Of a stretch of DNA of 64,000 bases, positions 17,874 through 27,697 are shown piece by piece. The translations under genes and the position numbers were made by a program. The notes beneath the pieces are model-generated. The model was not told the DNA's origin. It saw nothing but the letters and a program-made list of their open reading frames with translations, and did no database searches. The stretch covers positions 728,417 through 792,416 of the forward strand of contig NZ_LNZB01000060.1 in the NCBI RefSeq assembly GCF_001468085.1, read 5' to 3'. Position 1 is the stretch's first letter; each line of letters starts with the position of its first letter. The stretch comes from Legionella waltersii (GTDB taxonomy: Bacteria; Pseudomonadota; Gammaproteobacteria; Legionellales; Legionellaceae).

Positions 17874-20753
17874 TCAGTTTAATTGATTTAAAGGATCCTT
17901 GGATCTATCGACTCCAGTAGTATCTGTCAAACGAGGTAAAACTATCTTTGATAACGCATGTGAAGCAAAAAATTCTTTTCTACTTCCTTGATAAGGTGGT
18001 AATTCTGTTTGTTGAACAACTGTAGCATTCATGCTGCCTAATTTTGCTAACGAAGACACAGCATTTAATGCATTTGTAAAATCAAATGTCCTATCAGTAA
18101 TAGGCGGAAGATGATACACAACATTAGAAAGATCTAACTTAATTTGATTGTTAACAAAGCTAATCATTCGGTTTCTTGAAGGATCGTTTTTCCTGACCAT
18201 AGGTACATCAGCACCTTGAAGATCCACCCATAATCCATGTTTCATTAATAGCTTCCTCCAGTGATCCATCGAATTAAATCGTCTTACTTCCGTCATTTCA
18301 TCCTTAATGCTTTCTCCATTCACCGCGTTGAAAATCATATGTGCCATATGAGCCATAGCCATTGTTTTTTCATCCGTAACATCATGATCGACAAGGATAA
18401 AATGACCACCCTTACGTAATACCCTACTCACCTCTTTTAAGAACTCCTCTACACCCTCTTCGGTAAAGTGGTGTAAGCCAACATAACAAGTAATGACATC
18501 CGCACTATTGTCCGGTAAGTCTTTAAGATTTGGTTTACGATAATCCAGCTTAGCAAACTGATTGTAGGGTCTTGGGAACCCAGATTGAATGAAGTCAGTC
18601 ATTGATTCAGCCTCATTCACAGCCACTACATTCCCTGTCACTTTGTATTTTTCTTTAAATCCATTTATAAATCTTCCTGGATAACCAATTTCAACCAAGC
18701 CATTAATTTCTTTTAGATCCTCGGGTAAGGATACAACAGCTTGCTCCCCTAAATCGTGCTTAATATCTGATAAAGATTTTAGCAATCGACTAATCGTACC
18801 CAATGTTCCTGGCATTATTTGAGGCAACCGTCTTGTGAGCTCCTGATATATTTCTTCGTGAGTGTCATTGTATTCCATGACGTCCTCTAAAAGCGTGTAT
18901 AATTTTTCGGTGTCTACACGTTGCAATACCACCTCTAAGAATCCTTTGAATGCTTCTCTATATTCTGGATTGCCCATTACTATCTTAAAATAATTCGGAG
19001 TTTCAGACTTTTTCGCCATGTACTTCTGATGAAAACCGCTCGTAAATACACCTTGAGGATCGTACTTTTCTTTAAGGGCTTGTGCCTCCTCGGCATGTGG
19101 ATATGCTTTCCTAAAATCTTCTGGATTAGAAACGTGCTGATAAGGCAAATAGTACGTACCCCCTTTATTTACAGCAAGACTCTGCGACTTTCTTAGCCAC
19201 TTCTTGGCTTTAACCACATCATCTTCACGAAGTGATTGGTTAAACGCAAGCACAACAGCAAAGCGATCACCTTGATTTGCGTAAGACATCAAAGATTGAT
19301 CATTTTGCTTTACAAATCGTACCGAAGCATTAATCAAACAGACCTTGTTTTCAGTTAAAAGGTGCCCTAGCTCTTTCAAAAACTCAGCTAACTGTTCTTC
19401 CGGTAAAAAGTACTCTTGTAACCACTCTGCTTCGCTAACGGAGTTATTGAACATGGCATTGATTGGTGGTTGCATGACTTCATTGGTCGTCAACTCTGGG
19501 TCAGCATTGGTTTGCAATCTAGCTTTTTCACCATTCCAGTAGTAACGTCGAACCCAATCTAATCTTCGAGCTAAATTGATCATGACGCGATTAAAGCGAC
19601 TTCCATTAGGTGCTTCTTGAGTTAAATTCTCTGTTCTAACAGGCGCAGAATTACTTTCATCGTCGTAATTAACGGCTATACCTTCCCCTAATAAATTCGC
19701 GGGATCGATAGATAGCCTGTACAAATGCATCTTTGTTTTATGATTATCCGCAGTTAATACTTTCCTTCGGAAATGATCAACGTACTGATCAATTGGAACA
19801 AGTTCACCTCTTTCTTTCAGTTTAATATTATCCGTTAGCTTTAATTTGACCTTCGTCACGATACCGTATAATCCTAACCCCCCTGTGATGAGATGAAATA
19901 ACTCATCTCCAGGTTTTACGGTACGTTTCTCCCCTTGAGCATCAATGACTTCCATCTCGAGAATAACGTTGCTTAGACTACCGTTTTTATGATCCCAACC
20001 GTGTATGTTTGTTCCAACTGAACCACCAACGGAAAACACATTCGAAGCCTGCATGACCTGCAATGCCATTTTAAAATCGTTGGCGGTAGTCTGAATTTTT
20101 GACCAAGTTGCCCCAGCTCCTACTGTAGCGGTATGATCTTCCTGATTAATTTCAACAGTATTTAATTCACTGAGATCAACAACAATAGAACTTTTCCCAT
20201 TTCCACCCTGCGGGATAAATTGCTTGCCTTGGCTAAAACCAGCTCCAACAGGCATTACCTTTTTTCCATCTTTTAGAGCTTTTTTGATCAACACTTGTAT
20301 TTCTTGCTCTGATTTAGGAGTCACCATCTGGGCTTCTTCATCCTTATAATAGTGACCTCCAGATCGTACTCCTTCTTCTTTAGTTGGTTCTGGCGTGAAA
20401 TAAAACACAATGAGTTTGGGGTAAATAATTCCAACAGCTAATGCCGCCAACGCGTATAAATTCTTACTGAACAAAGTAGCATACTTGTTCAAGCTCTCGA
20501 TGTATTTCTTACGAGCATCGTCTCCAAATGAAAATGCCGCAGCTAAACCAGACCAAGACGCTAAAGTACCTGCTATGAATAAATCCAACACACTTAGTGG
20601 CCAGAATAGAAACAAATAAATTGCTCGAGTTTTCATAAAAACCCAGGCTGCCTGGATGAAACCTCTCGTTTCATTTAAATAAGCTCTATCTATCATACCA
20701 GCGGGAATAGAAGACCATTTCCCTAAACTCTTTTGAAATGAATTAGCCATCAT
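17874..20753 (-). CDS. FAD-linked oxidase fused to a SAM methyltransferase-like domain, membrane-anchored
   Basis: A 959-residue fusion. Two hydrophobic segments (about 44-66 and 100-118) should anchor it in the membrane. Residues 140-320 are an FAD_binding_4 (PCMH-type) domain with KKVMPVGAGFSQGK, TVGAGATWSKIQ and FSVGGSVGTNIHGWDH, as in sugar-lactone and aldonolactone oxidases. Residues 685-850 look like a class I methyltransferase with LVEIGYPGRF, LPDNSADVITCYVGLHHF and EVSRVLRKGGHFILVDHD. An 8-bp gap links it to the upstream 370-residue gene, so the two are one operon. Substrate is unknown. The pairing of the two domains in one chain is unusual; motif I (EIGYPG) deviates from ExGxGxG, so methyl transfer is not certain. 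Confidence 0.82.
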   Translation of the reverse strand: MMANSFQKSLGKWSSIPAGMIDRAYLNETRGFIQAAWVFMKTRAIYLFLFWPLSVLDLFIAGTLASWSGLAAAFSFGDDARKKYIESLNKYATLFSKNLYALAALAVGIIYPKLIVFYFTPEPTKEEGVRSGGHYYKDEEAQMVTPKSEQEIQVLIKKALKDGKKVMPVGAGFSQGKQFIPQGGNGKSSIVVDLSELNTVEINQEDHTATVGAGATWSKIQTTANDFKMALQVMQASNVFSVGGSVGTNIHGWDHKNGSLSNVILEMEVIDAQGEKRTVKPGDELFHLITGGLGLYGIVTKVKLKLTDNIKLKERGELVPIDQYVDHFRRKVLTADNHKTKMHLYRLSIDPANLLGEGIAVNYDDESNSAPVRTENLTQEAPNGSRFNRVMINLARRLDWVRRYYWNGEKARLQTNADPELTTNEVMQPPINAMFNNSVSEAEWLQEYFLPEEQLAEFLKELGHLLTENKVCLINASVRFVKQNDQSLMSYANQGDRFAVVLAFNQSLREDDVVKAKKWLRKSQSLAVNKGGTYYLPYQHVSNPEDFRKAYPHAEEAQALKEKYDPQGVFTSGFHQKYMAKKSETPNYFKIVMGNPEYREAFKGFLEVVLQRVDTEKLYTLLEDVMEYNDTHEEIYQELTRRLPQIMPGTLGTISRLLKSLSDIKHDLGEQAVVSLPEDLKEINGLVEIGYPGRFINGFKEKYKVTGNVVAVNEAESMTDFIQSGFPRPYNQFAKLDYRKPNLKDLPDNSADVITCYVGLHHFTEEGVEEFLKEVSRVLRKGGHFILVDHDVTDEKTMAMAHMAHMIFNAVNGESIKDEMTEVRRFNSMDHWRKLLMKHGLWVDLQGADVPMVRKNDPSRNRMISFVNNQIKLDLSNVVYHLPPITDRTFDFTNALNAVSSLAKLGSMNATVVQQTELPPYQGSRKEFFASHALSKIVLPRLTDTTGVDRSKDPLNQLN

Positions 20754-20761
20754 TTACACCC

Positions 20762-21874
20762 TTAAAAATTATGTATAAATTTAACTTTTGCGTACTTAGA
20801 CTCGTTAAGTTTTTCGACTTTATCTGCCAATTCACGCACATGAATATCAAACATACACAAACGTCTGTACGGATGAATGGAGTCCCCATAAGAATAAAGG
20901 GGTTTCTGAGCGACAATATCGTTTAACTTTTCTTGTGTATCTTCTAAATCTATGTCATTAGAAGCATTGATTTCACACTTCACCTGAACCCGATCCTGCC
21001 CTGCGATTTTTCTAAGTTGTATCCCCTCATCATTCAGCGAATTAAGAACGGTCTGAAATGAATCATATCGAGGAACTCGCAATCGTGCATAAGCAGAGAC
21101 TGCATACTCAGTGGATGGTGTTGGTTTAAAATAAACATTCTTATCCACGACATGAACACCCTCTATGGATTCTAAATGTTCTATGCAAGAAGATTTTAAG
21201 GCTTCAAGATCCTGACTGTTATCAACACGTTCTTTAACCAATATGTCTGTAGTTGCAGGAACTAAGTTATTGTCCTGATGAAACCAATAACTTAGTGGCT
21301 TTGAAATCCATTTTCTAGCCCATAAATCAAGGGAAATAAAGGTCCAGCTAAACCAATCACCCCAAGTTTTATGCTCGCATTCCTCATAGGCTCTTGCTAA
21401 CTGGGCTCTAGCCTCTGAGTAGTTGTGATCATAAAAAGGCAGGGTATGGAGATCTTTAGCGTATTGGCTGTAAAAATCGGCTAAATGCTTCTGCATTTCT
21501 GTGTCATTGTCTTTGTTTAAAAATGGTGATAATAGGATCGAAAGTATTCCCTTTGGTAATAACTCCAGTGTAGTGAATACCCCAATGAATAAATCCATCA
21601 GCATGTATTCAGAACTTACAATTTGCCAAATACTATTGTATTTTCTAGCAGCGGAATAGGATTCGTACACAACTCGCCATAAACCAAAAATCTGTCGAAA
21701 ATAGGGAAATTGAAACATTGAATGGCCATCGTCAAGGAATTGCGCATACTCCTCTGCCATTTCTACGTTACGCCATTCCGGCCCAGTCATAAAAGACTGA
21801 TAGAGTTCTCGATGATAATCTACTTTATCAATGATTTCTGTTTTCTTATGCAGACTTCTTAGAAATTTACCCAC
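20762..21874 (-). CDS. Hypothetical protein cotranscribed with the FAD oxidase fusion
   Basis: A 370-residue protein of unknown family. The N-terminal third is helical with aromatic-rich stretches (MFQFPYFRQIFGLWRVVYES) and one hydrophobic segment near residues 90-118. The C-terminal part (about 225-370) is polar and mixed alpha/beta, ending in YAKVKFIHNF. No signal peptide or recognised motif. It is the first gene of a two-gene unit with the oxidase/methyltransferase fusion, so the products probably act together at the membrane. Confidence 0.72.
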   Translation of the reverse strand: MGKFLRSLHKKTEIIDKVDYHRELYQSFMTGPEWRNVEMAEEYAQFLDDGHSMFQFPYFRQIFGLWRVVYESYSAARKYNSIWQIVSSEYMLMDLFIGVFTTLELLPKGILSILLSPFLNKDNDTEMQKHLADFYSQYAKDLHTLPFYDHNYSEARAQLARAYEECEHKTWGDWFSWTFISLDLWARKWISKPLSYWFHQDNNLVPATTDILVKERVDNSQDLEALKSSCIEHLESIEGVHVVDKNVYFKPTPSTEYAVSAYARLRVPRYDSFQTVLNSLNDEGIQLRKIAGQDRVQVKCEINASNDIDLEDTQEKLNDIVAQKPLYSYGDSIHPYRRLCMFDIHVRELADKVEKLNESKYAKVKFIHNF

Positions 21875-22062
21875 TGAACTATTCCCTCTTAGATCGGTTA
21901 TTTACATCATGGTTATTAAAATCAACCAAAGCCAGGATGGGCAAAATAATATCATGTTGATCACTCGAATCACAAACAAATCTTAATTTATTGATCAATT
22001 CTGTGCATAGTCATTCATTTCAGTTAGCATAATGCCTAAGTACAATACTCAAGGAAATGATC

Positions 22063-23283
22063 ATGAAATCAAAACTATTACCACTCTTTGATAGCTTGAA
22101 TCATTTGCATAAAAATCACGAGAATGCCGTTCTTCCTGCCCCCATGTGTAGCAATGATTTTTACTACTGTCTAAGCTTCTTAAAGAGTTATGCAGGGAGT
22201 GAAGGAACCTTCAACAGTTACCGAAGAGAAACAGAACGTCTTCTTCAGTGGACTTGGCTTATTAAACATACCAACTTAAACACTCTACGCAGAGAAGACA
22301 TTGAGGAATACATTCACTTTTGCCAAAACCCGCCCAAACAGTGGATTAGTCTTAAAAAGGTACCTCGTTTTATTGAAAAGGAAGGAAAGCGATTGCCCAA
22401 TCAGGAGTGGCGACCATTCGTGGTTTCAATGAGCAAAGTTGCCAGAAAAAATGGACATACACCATCAATTGATCAATTTAAAATGTCCCAAGGTGCTATA
22501 CAAGAAATTTTTGCCATACTTAGCACTCTTTTTAACTTTTTAATTGCTGAGGAGTATCTGGTTTCAAATCCAGTCGCGTTGATTCGCCAAAAGAGTAAAT
22601 TTATACGCAAACGTCAGCAAAATGCTCCAATCCGTCGTTTAAGCCTTATTCAATGGAATACCGTATTACAAACCGCCGAAATGCTTGCGGAAGAATCCCC
22701 CGAACAACACGAACGAACACGTTTTATTTTGAGTCTTTTATTTGGTATGTATCTTCGAATTTCAGAGTTGGCTGCAAGCGAACGCTGGATTCCTAGCATG
22801 AATGATTTTGCAAAGGACAGTAATGGCCATTGGTGGTTTACAACAGTTGGTAAAGGAAATAAAGAACGACAAATTGCAGTCAGTGATGCCATGCTAGAAA
22901 GTTTAACTCGTTGGCGATTATTTCTTGGCCTACCCCCCCTACCTTCACCAGCAGACAATTCTCCCCTAATTCCTAAATTACGCGGGAATGGTCCAATGAG
23001 CGACACTGCACCTATTCGAAGAATAGTTCAGCGCTGTTTTGATTTAGCCGCTCAACAACTGCGTCAACAAGGGCTAAGTGAAGAGGCAGACAATCTGTCT
23101 GCAGCAACAGTTCATTGGCTTAGACATACTGGAATTTCAGAAGACGTTAAAATTAGACCTAGAGAGCATGTCAGAGATGACGCAGGTCACAGTTCCAGTG
23201 CGACTACCGATCGCTACATAGACATTGAAAAACAAGCTCGCTATCAATCAGCTCGAAAGAAAAAAATTGATGTCGAGGGTTAG
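22063..23283 (+). CDS. Tyrosine recombinase / integrase-family protein
   Basis: A 406-residue site-specific recombinase. A SAM-like core-binding domain occupies about residues 25-180 and the catalytic domain the remainder. Catalytic residues visible in order: Arg in MYLRISEL, Lys in VGKGNKERQI, HxxR in VHWLRHTG, His in DAGHSS and the nucleophile Tyr in TDRYIDI. AAGGA at 22051 is too close to the ATG at 22057, so the ATG at 22063 is used. It does not adjoin a tRNA gene, and no excisionase, att-like repeat or phage gene is nearby; the next gene is an ABC-F ATPase 47 bp on. It is therefore an orphan recombinase whose target is unknown. Confidence 0.88.
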   Translation: MKSKLLPLFDSLNHLHKNHENAVLPAPMCSNDFYYCLSFLKSYAGSEGTFNSYRRETERLLQWTWLIKHTNLNTLRREDIEEYIHFCQNPPKQWISLKKVPRFIEKEGKRLPNQEWRPFVVSMSKVARKNGHTPSIDQFKMSQGAIQEIFAILSTLFNFLIAEEYLVSNPVALIRQKSKFIRKRQQNAPIRRLSLIQWNTVLQTAEMLAEESPEQHERTRFILSLLFGMYLRISELAASERWIPSMNDFAKDSNGHWWFTTVGKGNKERQIAVSDAMLESLTRWRLFLGLPPLPSPADNSPLIPKLRGNGPMSDTAPIRRIVQRCFDLAAQQLRQQGLSEEADNLSAATVHWLRHTGISEDVKIRPREHVRDDAGHSSSATTDRYIDIEKQARYQSARKKKIDVEG

Positions 23284-23330
23284 GGTCTATGATAAACTTC
23301 CAGGTCTTTATTTGATTCTCAGCTTTTAAA

Positions 23331-25190
23331 ATGCTCACTTTACGCGAAGTTACATTGTCCCGCGGCAATAAAATATTGTTGGATAAAGTCAATTTAACGA
23401 TTTATGAAAAACAAAAAATTGGACTTATCGGACATAATGGCTGTGGTAAGTCAACTCTCTTTGATTTTATTCTTGGTAAATTAGTGTCTGATACTGGGGA
23501 TTTATTAATTAACCCTCAGCTTAGAATAAGCCATCTCTCACAACACATACCGGATAGCCAAGAGAGAGCCCTTCAATTTGTACTAGAAGGAGATGATGAC
23601 TACATCCAATTATTGCATCGATTGCAAAATGCTGAGAGCACTGAAAATGATGAGGAAGTACTAGTCTGTCACGAATTACTGAATCAATCTGGTGGATACA
23701 GTAAACCTTCTCTAGCAGCGAGTATTATGGCAGGGTTGGGATTTTCAGCACATCAACAAAGTGAACAAGTCAATAGTTTCTCAGGTGGTTGGAGAATGCG
23801 CTTAAGTCTTGCTAGATGTTTAATGAAACCTGCCGATCTATTGTTATTGGATGAACCAACCAACCATTTAGATATGGAAGCCATATTTTGGCTTGAACGT
23901 TATCTCAAACAGTGTCCCAGTTCTATTGTTTTAATTTCTCATGACAGGGAGTTTTTAGATGCCTTTGTAACCAATATACTGCACATAGAGCATCAGAATC
24001 TTAGTCTATACACCGGAAACTACAGCACTTTTGAAAAAACGCATGCTCAACAGTTGGCACTACAACAAATTATGCACGAAAGGCAACAAACTAAAATTAA
24101 TCATATGATGAGCTTTGTTAACCGTTTCAAAGCAAAAGCTACAAAAGCCAAGCAAGCGCAGAGCCGATTAAAAGCCATTGACAAAATGGAAATCATTGCG
24201 GCAGCTCAAGTAGATTCTCCATTCTCCTTTGAGTTCTTTCCATGTCCCCGTGCGGGTAATCCCTTAATTCAATGTCATCAAGTGGATGCTGGTTACTGCA
24301 ACCAATCTCCTATACTGAAGAAAATCAATTTGTCCATAAGTCCTGGTGATCGCATTGCGCTCTTGGGGCCCAATGGAGAAGGAAAATCGACGTTGATCAA
24401 AACTCTGACTGGCTCATTGCCTGAAATCAATGGTGAAATACTCCGTTCCCCCAACCTAAAGATTGGCTATTACGCACAGCATCAACTGGAAGATTTAGAC
24501 CCACAATTAAGTCCTATTGAAACAATACAATTACTTTCTGCTGATGCAAGAGAGCAAACCATTCGTGATTTTTTGGGTGGTTTCAATTTCCGTGGGGAGA
24601 TGGCAGAGCAACCCATGCTGCATTTTTCAGGTGGAGAAAAAGCACGATTGGCACTTGCGAAGCTGGTGTGGTTAAAGCCTAACTTATTATTGCTTGATGA
24701 GCCTACCAACCATTTAGACCTAGCGATGCGCTCAGCGATTGAAATCGCTCTTCAAACTTATGAAGGGGCCCTCATTATCATTTCCCATGATCGACACATG
24801 ATAAAAGCAACTGTAGATAACTTTAATCTAGTTTACCAAGGCAAAGTTCAGCCATTTGATGGTGATCTTGATGATTACTACACTTGGTTGCAAACAACCA
24901 GCTCCTCAAAGGCAGCTAAGCCAATCACCTCAAGCAATACTTATAAAGAAATCAAATCGCATCAAAACAAGTTAAAGAAGCTGGAACAACTGCTTGAGCA
25001 CTATCAAAGGGCTATCCAAAGCATTGATGATAAATTGGCTGACACTTCACTGTATGAAAACAGCAGTAAAAAATCCACATTAGAACAATTGCTCACTGAA
25101 AAGGAAGAGGCCTATCGTCTTTTGAATCAAACAGAAGAAGAGTGGATGGAACTGAGTGAATTGCTTGAAGAAATTCGCTCTCTGACTTAG
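23331..25190 (+). CDS. ABC-F family ATPase, YheS-like
   Basis: A 619-residue soluble protein with two ATP-binding cassettes and no membrane domain. Walker A loops are GHNGCGKST and GPNGEGKST; signatures are FSGGWRMRLSLA and FSGGEKARLALA; both cassettes have LDEPTNHLD. The inter-cassette linker (about 240-300) is basic and helical (FKAKATKAKQAQSRLKAIDKM), as expected of ribosome E-site-binding ABC-F factors, and a coiled-coil tail ends the protein. Likely a translation factor that resolves stalled ribosomes. It converges on, and overlaps by 4 bp, the minus-strand gene ending at 25187. Confidence 0.92.
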   Translation: MLTLREVTLSRGNKILLDKVNLTIYEKQKIGLIGHNGCGKSTLFDFILGKLVSDTGDLLINPQLRISHLSQHIPDSQERALQFVLEGDDDYIQLLHRLQNAESTENDEEVLVCHELLNQSGGYSKPSLAASIMAGLGFSAHQQSEQVNSFSGGWRMRLSLARCLMKPADLLLLDEPTNHLDMEAIFWLERYLKQCPSSIVLISHDREFLDAFVTNILHIEHQNLSLYTGNYSTFEKTHAQQLALQQIMHERQQTKINHMMSFVNRFKAKATKAKQAQSRLKAIDKMEIIAAAQVDSPFSFEFFPCPRAGNPLIQCHQVDAGYCNQSPILKKINLSISPGDRIALLGPNGEGKSTLIKTLTGSLPEINGEILRSPNLKIGYYAQHQLEDLDPQLSPIETIQLLSADAREQTIRDFLGGFNFRGEMAEQPMLHFSGGEKARLALAKLVWLKPNLLLLDEPTNHLDLAMRSAIEIALQTYEGALIIISHDRHMIKATVDNFNLVYQGKVQPFDGDLDDYYTWLQTTSSSKAAKPITSSNTYKEIKSHQNKLKKLEQLLEHYQRAIQSIDDKLADTSLYENSSKKSTLEQLLTEKEEAYRLLNQTEEEWMELSELLEEIRSLT

Positions 25191-26542
25191 TCAAAGGTAA
25201 ATTGTGTTCTATTATCACTTTCCTCCTCTAAGGGTACTAACAATTCGTCATCTTCTTCATCAAGAAGCGATAAATCGAATGAGCTGTCTAATTCACTAGA
25301 TAAAGTATCCTGTCTTTCAATTTGAGGACCTGGTATAGGGATCGGCTGGCTAGATGCTCTTGGGGTAATTTTTTCTTGCTTTTCCTTACCATAACGATAT
25401 AAAGCTTGCTCTAATAATCTATCTTCATCCTTAGCTTGTTTGGCCAAATCCATTTTTTTGTGGTCGTATTCGATAAATTTTTCAGCTGCAAATTTTAAGA
25501 GTCCTGCTACAACTACAACTACGGCAAGACTTAATACCACAGTAATAGCTACTGGGGGTGCAGCAATTATCCCACTAATGAGTAGGAAAGCGGCCACAGA
25601 AAGTAAGCAACCAGCACCAGCAACTCCTATCGAAGCTTTTGAGAGTGCTATCTGATCGTTTAACTTAGACCGTTCCATCATTAATGCATTACTGTTGTGC
25701 GTGTACTCAGAAATGTCTTGCTTATTCTTATAGAGCTCTAGTTTTATCTCATGAATTTCGCGCAACGTATTCTCTTTTTCTTCTTTTGACTTTTGTTCCT
25801 CAAGGGCTATGAATTTAGCTTTTAGATTTCCCATAAGCTCATCTTTTATGGAATACAACTCCACCAACCTTTTGACGGATTCAAATTGATTTAAATCAAT
25901 TCCTTTTTGTTTCATAAGTTGTTCAAGATAAATAGAACTTTGATCCTTTTCTTTCCCATGCGTGACTTTATAGCTGGACTGAGTAAATGCTAGGGCAATC
26001 AACTCATCAAATTCGTTACTTTCAAGAGACAAATTCCCCTTCTTAATCCCATCTTCAAACCGCTGGTGCAACGAAATCTGTTGATTTAGTTTGTTTCGAA
26101 CTAATAATTTCCCAACAAGCCCTACCCCTTCAAAAATGACCACAACTCCTGATGCTACTGCACCAATAAGTACAGCACTTGAAGCACCCAATACTGTAGC
26201 AGTAAGAACCAAACCAAAAAGGATTGTCAAAAGAACCGCACTGATTACTTTTTCTTTTACCGATTTTTTTTTATCCAGCAGAATCGCTATTGATTTAGGT
26301 ACAAGTGACAATAAGGCAAGTATGCCTCCTACATAAGGTATTGAATGTCCCATTGCTGCTAAAGTGCTTGCAAACACTTGGAAAAAGTGCTGTATTCCTG
26401 AAAGTATTGTGCCAGAGGTTTCGCTTCCCTCTTGGATGAGGTCTGTAACAGATTTACGATCGTGATGATAGTCAAAAATGGTTTTTTTCAGTTTTTGATA
26501 AAACTCTGGCTGTGATAATTTTATCAATGATTCATAAGGCAT
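25187..26542 (-). CDS. Legionella-type membrane and coiled-coil protein, unknown function
   Basis: A 451-residue protein with a hydrophobic block at about 55-150 (several segments, including VLIGAVASGVVVIFEGVGLVGKLLV), a long charged coiled-coil at about 215-300, and a second hydrophobic pair near 315-365 (LLSVAAFLLISGIIAAPPV). It ends in an acidic tail (DEEDDELLVPLEEESDN). It resembles the gene at 7370-8614 in plan. The acidic, glutamate-rich C-terminus is like the secretion signals of Dot/Icm substrates; that is an inference. Confidence 0.75.
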   Translation of the reverse strand: MPYESLIKLSQPEFYQKLKKTIFDYHHDRKSVTDLIQEGSETSGTILSGIQHFFQVFASTLAAMGHSIPYVGGILALLSLVPKSIAILLDKKKSVKEKVISAVLLTILFGLVLTATVLGASSAVLIGAVASGVVVIFEGVGLVGKLLVRNKLNQQISLHQRFEDGIKKGNLSLESNEFDELIALAFTQSSYKVTHGKEKDQSSIYLEQLMKQKGIDLNQFESVKRLVELYSIKDELMGNLKAKFIALEEQKSKEEKENTLREIHEIKLELYKNKQDISEYTHNSNALMMERSKLNDQIALSKASIGVAGAGCLLSVAAFLLISGIIAAPPVAITVVLSLAVVVVVAGLLKFAAEKFIEYDHKKMDLAKQAKDEDRLLEQALYRYGKEKQEKITPRASSQPIPIPGPQIERQDTLSSELDSSFDLSLLDEEDDELLVPLEEESDNRTQFTFD

Positions 26543-26625
26543 AATGGAATATGCTAAAAGTGAGTTGATTACTATTAGTATAGCTTTTGTCAGAAAATTA
26601 GTATTGCCTTGATTGTAGAATTGAA

Positions 26626-27303
26626 TCAGTCCTGGTGTAGTAAATCTAGCATCAATTTTGCAGCCATTTGTTCTGCTTTTCTTCGAGTCTCCCCTTTTCC
26701 GAAACTAGGTTCATCGACCCCATCGATACGACAGGTGATGAAGAAGATCTGACTATGTTCATTTCCCTCAACTTTAGTCAACTCATAGTCAGGAAGAGGC
26801 ATTTTATTGGACTGCAAATACTCTTGCAATTGCGTTTTAGAGTCTTTTAATGATTCATTTAAATTAGGATTATCTAATCTTGAGCGATACAGAGATAATA
26901 TAGTTTGCTTTGCTGATTCTATTCCGCTATCTAAGTAAATAGCTGCAAAAATAGCTTCCAAGGAATCCGCTAAAATAGATGCTCTTCGAAATCCTCCGCT
27001 TTTTAACTCGCCTTGGCCTAGGAATAGAAAATCACCAAGTTGAAGTTCTTTAGCAATTTCTGCAAGCATATCTCCTTTAACTAAAAAGGCTCTCAGACGA
27101 CTTAGCTGTCCCTCTGTGTGCGTGGGAAACCGATTAAACAGCTCATGAGCAATCACAAAGCTTAATATAGAATCACCTAAGAACTCAAAACGTTCGTAAT
27201 TGTCGCTGCCCACACTGCAATGCGTTAGCGCTTGTTTTAGATAAGCTGGATTTTGAAAATGATAATTCAAACGCCTCGCTAATCTTTCTAGATTATCTTT
27301 CAC
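26626..27303 (-). CDS. rnc: Ribonuclease III
   Basis: Cleaves double-stranded RNA in rRNA processing and RNA decay. The signature ERFEFLGDSILSFVI, the second acidic site ILADSLEAIFAAIYLD, and a C-terminal double-stranded RNA-binding domain (DSKTQLQEYLQ, GKGETRRKAEQMAAKLML) are all present. The frame is open further upstream to an ATG at 27339, but family length (about 225 residues) favours the GTG at 27303, giving VKDNLERLARRL. This start overlaps the upstream DUF4845 gene by 11 bp. Start choice is less certain than function. Confidence 0.93.
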   Translation of the reverse strand: MKDNLERLARRLNYHFQNPAYLKQALTHCSVGSDNYERFEFLGDSILSFVIAHELFNRFPTHTEGQLSRLRAFLVKGDMLAEIAKELQLGDFLFLGQGELKSGGFRRASILADSLEAIFAAIYLDSGIESAKQTILSLYRSRLDNPNLNESLKDSKTQLQEYLQSNKMPLPDYELTKVEGNEHSQIFFITCRIDGVDEPSFGKGETRRKAEQMAAKLMLDLLHQD

Positions 27304-27685
27304 TACCGACAATGACCTCTCGTGTACTATCAAAATCAAATAGCAGGCTCACATTATACACTAATGGTTTGATGACTTGATACTTTACTCTCACCGTAAA
27401 TTTATTCATTCCTGATGGAGTAAATGTTAACTGATCTGTTTTTAAATCGTCTAATCCATTGATTTCAAGTCTCTTTGAAAAACTATCTCTTAAAACAGCC
27501 ATATCACTCATTTGTTCGCCAGTCATGGATGAAACAGGAGTAGAATTCAATGATTTAACAGTACTCATTATTGAGTAATATTGATAGTACACGGGAATAA
27601 TACGTATAACGACTATCACAACCATGACCAACAACACCATATTTGCTAAAAAGCTTACAAAAGTGAGTCCTTTTTGCTTTTGCAT
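27293..27685 (-). CDS. DUF4845 single-pass membrane protein
   Basis: A 130-residue protein with an N-terminal membrane anchor (about 8-28, FLANMVLLVMVVIVVIRIIP) and a small periplasmic domain. Position between lepB and rnc, length, and the pilin-like anchor match the DUF4845 family found at this place in many gammaproteobacteria. Function is unknown. It overlaps rnc and follows lepB by 12 bp, so the lepA-lepB-this gene-rnc run is one operon. Confidence 0.88.
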   Translation of the reverse strand: MQKQKGLTFVSFLANMVLLVMVVIVVIRIIPVYYQYYSIMSTVKSLNSTPVSSMTGEQMSDMAVLRDSFSKRLEINGLDDLKTDQLTFTPSGMNKFTVRVKYQVIKPLVYNVSLLFDFDSTREVIVGSER

Positions 27686-27697
27686 AAGATAGATCCT

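Noticed and set aside
17106..23283. Genomic island between the tRNA group and the tyrosine recombinase
   Set aside because: The recombinase is 4.4 kb from the nearest tRNA, and I found no direct repeat of a tRNA 3' end near it.
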